Shown here: positions 61,491 to 64,000 of the stretch, one piece after another
Numbering within the stretch: the stretch's first letter is position 1
Layout of the letters: each line of letters starts with the position of its first letter
Assembly: GCA_018228665.1 (NCBI GenBank)
Contig: CP073692.1
Location: 558,001-622,000, forward strand
Direction of reading: 5' to 3'
DNA: 64,000 bases
From: Faecalicatena sp. Marseille-Q4148
GTDB lineage: Bacteria; Bacillota; Clostridia; Lachnospirales; Lachnospiraceae
Notes under the pieces: model-generated
Told to the model about the DNA's origin: nothing
Databases searched by the model: none
The model's input: the letters and a program-made list of their open reading frames with translations, nothing else
Position numbers and translations under genes: made by a program

Positions 61491-63542
61491 ATGAACGAGA
61501 TTACTACAAATACATCAGAAGAATATCTTTTTTTCGTACTTTCAAAATTACAGAAGAGAATTCAGGAATTGGATCAGAAGATTGCCGATGGTCAGAAAGA
61601 TATTGACCGTATGCATGACTATTATTGGGAAAGCTATACAGAAATGGATGAATATGGCTACGAGAATTATGATAATCAGCAAGCATTATTTCAACAGATG
61701 AATAGTACGAGAGAGCAGCGGCTTTTTCGACGGCGTCTTCGCAAAATGCTAGATTCCCCTTATTTTGGGAGAGTAGATTTTCAATATGACGGTGAGGATG
61801 ATGCAGAAGCCTTTTATATCGGGATTGCCAGTTTTTCAGAGGGAAGCGGACAGATTCCATTAATCTATGACTGGCGTGCTCCGGTCAGCAGTTTATTCTA
61901 TGATTATGATAAAGGACCGGCATCCTATCTGGCACCTGGTGGAAAAATGAGTGGTGAAGTAGTTTCAAAATGGCAGTACAAAATCCGAAATAGTAAGCTG
62001 ATCTATGCATTTGAAAGTGATATTAAAATAGACGATGATATTTTAAAAGCAGAGCTTGGAATGAATGGAGACATTCATCTGAAAAATATTATCAGAACAA
62101 TCCAAAAAGAACAAAATGAAATTATTAGAAATACGAAAGATCGAATTATGATTATTCAAGGAGCTGCCGGAAGTGGAAAAACTTCGATTGCACTTCATAG
62201 AATAGCGTATTTACTTTATCATGATCGCAAACACTTGAAATCTTCCAATATTTTAATCTTATCTCCAAACACAGTGTTTTCAGACTATATTTCTCAAATT
62301 TTGCCGGAATTGGGAGAAGAACCAATTCAGGAAATGAGTTTTGATCTTTTTGCTTATCGAGAGCTTCTGCCGTATATCAATGATTGTGAGGATCAGTATG
62401 ATCTTCTGGAACAACAGCTTTTTGCACCAGAAGCCGGTTCTAAATTTCATGAAAAACAATCTGCTGATTTTATCGGTATGATGGAAGGGTATTTCGCTAT
62501 TTTAGAAGATAGTCTTGTTCAATTTCATAAAATTCACTGGAAAGGCTATGAAAAAAGCGAATATGAATTGATTCACCTGTTTTATGATAAATTTACTCAG
62601 ATCCCCTTACTATCAAGAATGGATTCTGTTATGGAATATGTAATAGATGAATATGAAACATTACGTGGAAAAGATCTGACGGAAGAAGAGCGGGCAGTCA
62701 TTACAGAAGAATTCCAAAAAATGTATGAAACAAAAGATCTCTATGTAATCTATTCTCAATTTTTAGAGATGTTTGGCTTTGAACCACTTCCGGAACTTCC
62801 TCAGAAAGAACGTTTTCTCCGATATGAGGATGTATTTCCGATGCTGTATATGAAATATCGTCTTTGCAGCGTTCGTCAGCATAAACACATTAAACACCTT
62901 GTTGTCGATGAAATGCAGGATTACTCATATCTGCAGTACTGTATCCTTGAAACGATGTTTTCCTGCCGTATGACAATTCTTGGCGATAAAGCGCAGACAA
63001 TGGATGAAGAACAGCAGGATGTACTTCAGTTTCTTCCTAAAATATATGGAAGACAGATTCGGAAAATTGTTCTAAACAAAAGTTATCGAAACACAGTAGA
63101 AATTACTGAATATGCAAATCGTCTTATTGGATTATCCGGTATCAGTGTTTTTCAGCGACATGGAACGCCGATAAAAGAAGCAATATTTCACAGTAGAGAG
63201 GAAGCACTGCAATCTTGTTTGGAATATCTCTATCCGGATTCTAAGGAAGTATTAGTCAACGGATATGAAACAGCAGCAATCCTTACAAAAACAGAGAGAG
63301 AAGCTCTCTGGATTTATGAGCATCTGAAAGAATATGCTGCAGTAACATATCTTGATCGAAACAGCAGTTCATTTCAAAAAGGCCTTACCGTCACGACATT
63401 TTATCTTGCAAAAGGACTGGAATTTGACTGTGTTTGTTCCTGGCAGCAAGAAATTCCAAATCAGAAACTGGCACGACAGGCAGAATATATCTGTGCAACA
63501 AGAGCATTACATGAGCTTTCCATATTGCATATAGAAAATTAA
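61491..63542 (+). CDS. helD: HelD-like UvrD/Rep-family helicase
   Basis: A 683-residue superfamily 1 helicase-like protein. The N-terminus is a coiled coil (about 15-75), then Walker A GAAGSGKTSIALHRIAYLLY, LVVDEMQDYSYLQYCIL (DEMQD Walker B) and ILGDKAQTMD. The C-terminal domain includes VTTFYLAKGLEFDCV. HelD of Gram-positives binds RNA polymerase and removes it from DNA; the long coiled coil supports this assignment rather than UvrD. Binding site caacaggagtgagtaatt. Confidence 0.9.
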   Translation: MNEITTNTSEEYLFFVLSKLQKRIQELDQKIADGQKDIDRMHDYYWESYTEMDEYGYENYDNQQALFQQMNSTREQRLFRRRLRKMLDSPYFGRVDFQYDGEDDAEAFYIGIASFSEGSGQIPLIYDWRAPVSSLFYDYDKGPASYLAPGGKMSGEVVSKWQYKIRNSKLIYAFESDIKIDDDILKAELGMNGDIHLKNIIRTIQKEQNEIIRNTKDRIMIIQGAAGSGKTSIALHRIAYLLYHDRKHLKSSNILILSPNTVFSDYISQILPELGEEPIQEMSFDLFAYRELLPYINDCEDQYDLLEQQLFAPEAGSKFHEKQSADFIGMMEGYFAILEDSLVQFHKIHWKGYEKSEYELIHLFYDKFTQIPLLSRMDSVMEYVIDEYETLRGKDLTEEERAVITEEFQKMYETKDLYVIYSQFLEMFGFEPLPELPQKERFLRYEDVFPMLYMKYRLCSVRQHKHIKHLVVDEMQDYSYLQYCILETMFSCRMTILGDKAQTMDEEQQDVLQFLPKIYGRQIRKIVLNKSYRNTVEITEYANRLIGLSGISVFQRHGTPIKEAIFHSREEALQSCLEYLYPDSKEVLVNGYETAAILTKTEREALWIYEHLKEYAAVTYLDRNSSSFQKGLTVTTFYLAKGLEFDCVCSWQQEIPNQKLARQAEYICATRALHELSILHIEN

Positions 63543-63601
63543 CGAATGAATTATTTTCGTGAAAACCAATAAGTAATCTAGCAGATAAAGCTAAAGTCAG
63601 G

Positions 63602-64000
63602 TTATTCTTCCCGGAGTTTTACGGCACTGGCAGCCTGCCTGCGACGAAGATCGTCTATGGCTGCATAGTGTTTCCGGGTTGTATTAACATCTTTATGCCC
63701 TAATACATCTGCTACAAGATAAATATCTCCTGTTTCTTTATAGAGAGAAGTACCATATGTACTGCGCAGCTTATGCGGTGTAATTTTTTTATTTGGAGTT
63801 ACTTGTCGCGCATATTTCTTTACCATATTCTCAACTGCCTGCACACCCATACGTTTTCGCTGAGTAGATAAGAAGAGGGCTTCTTCATTTCCCGGAAGAG
63901 GATTCTGGAGTTTTCGATCATGCTCGAGATAATTAAGAAGAGCTTTTTCAACTTCACGTCCAAAATAGACAACCATCTCGTTTCCGCCTTTTCTAGTTAC
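63602..64000 (-). CDS. Tyrosine recombinase (XerC/D-like), C-terminal part cut by window edge
   Basis: On the minus strand, ~132 C-terminal residues of a tyrosine recombinase; the reading frame stays open to the window edge (VTRKGGNE precedes the ATG at 63976), so the gene begins outside. Catalytic residues visible: HKLRSTYGTSLY (His-x-x-Arg), GHKDVNTTRKHYA (His and nucleophile Tyr). Chromosomal Xer-type recombinases and integrases of mobile elements share these motifs, so which it is cannot be decided here. It converges on the HelD-like gene with 59 nt between. Confidence 0.85.
   Translation of the reverse strand, partial: VTRKGGNEMVVYFGREVEKALLNYLEHDRKLQNPLPGNEEALFLSTQRKRMGVQAVENMVKKYARQVTPNKKITPHKLRSTYGTSLYKETGDIYLVADVLGHKDVNTTRKHYAAIDDLRRRQAASAVKLREE

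Noticed and set aside
1..64000. CRISPR arrays, tRNA/rRNA genes and insertion sequences
   Set aside because: No regularly spaced direct repeats, no cloverleaf-like sequences and no transposase-like proteins were seen; the only recombinase is the partial one at the right edge.

Overview
The window is a stretch of a low-GC Gram-positive chromosome. Gene order and protein character point to a spore-lineage Clostridia member, most likely Lachnospiraceae. The signs are yqfD-phoH-ybeY, mutS-mutL-miaA, radC-mreC-mreD-PBP2-minC-minD-minE-rodA-mgsA and yggS-sepF-ylmH-lspA-rluD, together with small Clostridia families (DUF896, DUF4250, DUF4321, DUF378). Genes are tightly packed and nearly all on the + strand, with strong purine-rich ribosome binding sites. 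I see no rRNA, tRNA, CRISPR array or transposase. The genus cannot be fixed from this sequence.

Layout. (1) 1-7.5 kb: housekeeping genes for RNA maturation (yqfD end, phoH, ybeY, miaB), a lipid/polysaccharide flippase, a pyridoxal-kinase-like protein and small conserved proteins. (2) 7.7-19.3 kb: a phospho-signalling locus in two transcription blocks. The first encodes a PP2C phosphatase, a double helix-turn-helix-like protein, an atypical kinase-like protein, a TerY-like von Willebrand A protein, a second PP2C with a C-terminal extension, and a soluble Ser/Thr kinase with Sel1-like repeats. After a terminator, the second encodes a membrane-anchored FHA protein, a SEDS (RodA/FtsW) protein, a class B penicillin-binding protein and a metallophosphoesterase. 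(3) 19.4-31.8 kb: an AT-rich island of ABC transporters: two MacB-like ATPase-permease fusions, three ABC-2-like permeases with one ATPase, two anchored extracytoplasmic proteins, two full-length exporters and a 74-residue protein. (4) 32-42 kb: mutS-mutL-miaA, a YnbB-type PLP enzyme and two FAD oxidoreductases. (5) 42-51.7 kb: the cell-shape and division-site cluster, ending in a methylglyoxal synthase homologue with substituted active-site residues and a D,D-carboxypeptidase. (6) 51.7-64 kb: a radical SAM protein, an HlyD-like adaptor, sepF cluster, cytidylate kinase-like protein, ttcA-like, dtd, an unknown membrane protein, a HelD-like helicase and the C-terminal end of a tyrosine recombinase.

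The most interesting region is 7.7-19.3 kb. It joins a TerY-type triad (VWA, PP2C, kinase) to an FHA/SEDS/class B PBP module, recalling the actinobacterial pstP-rodA-pbpA-pknA-pknB-fha locus but built from different parts. The window also carries the canonical MreCD-linked PBP2/RodA pair, so the signalling locus appears to own a separate wall-synthesis pair. Its SEDS and FHA proteins both differ at normally conserved functional residues. The second notable region is the transporter island, which looks like peptide or antibiotic export/self-protection without a recognisable precursor peptide or regulator.
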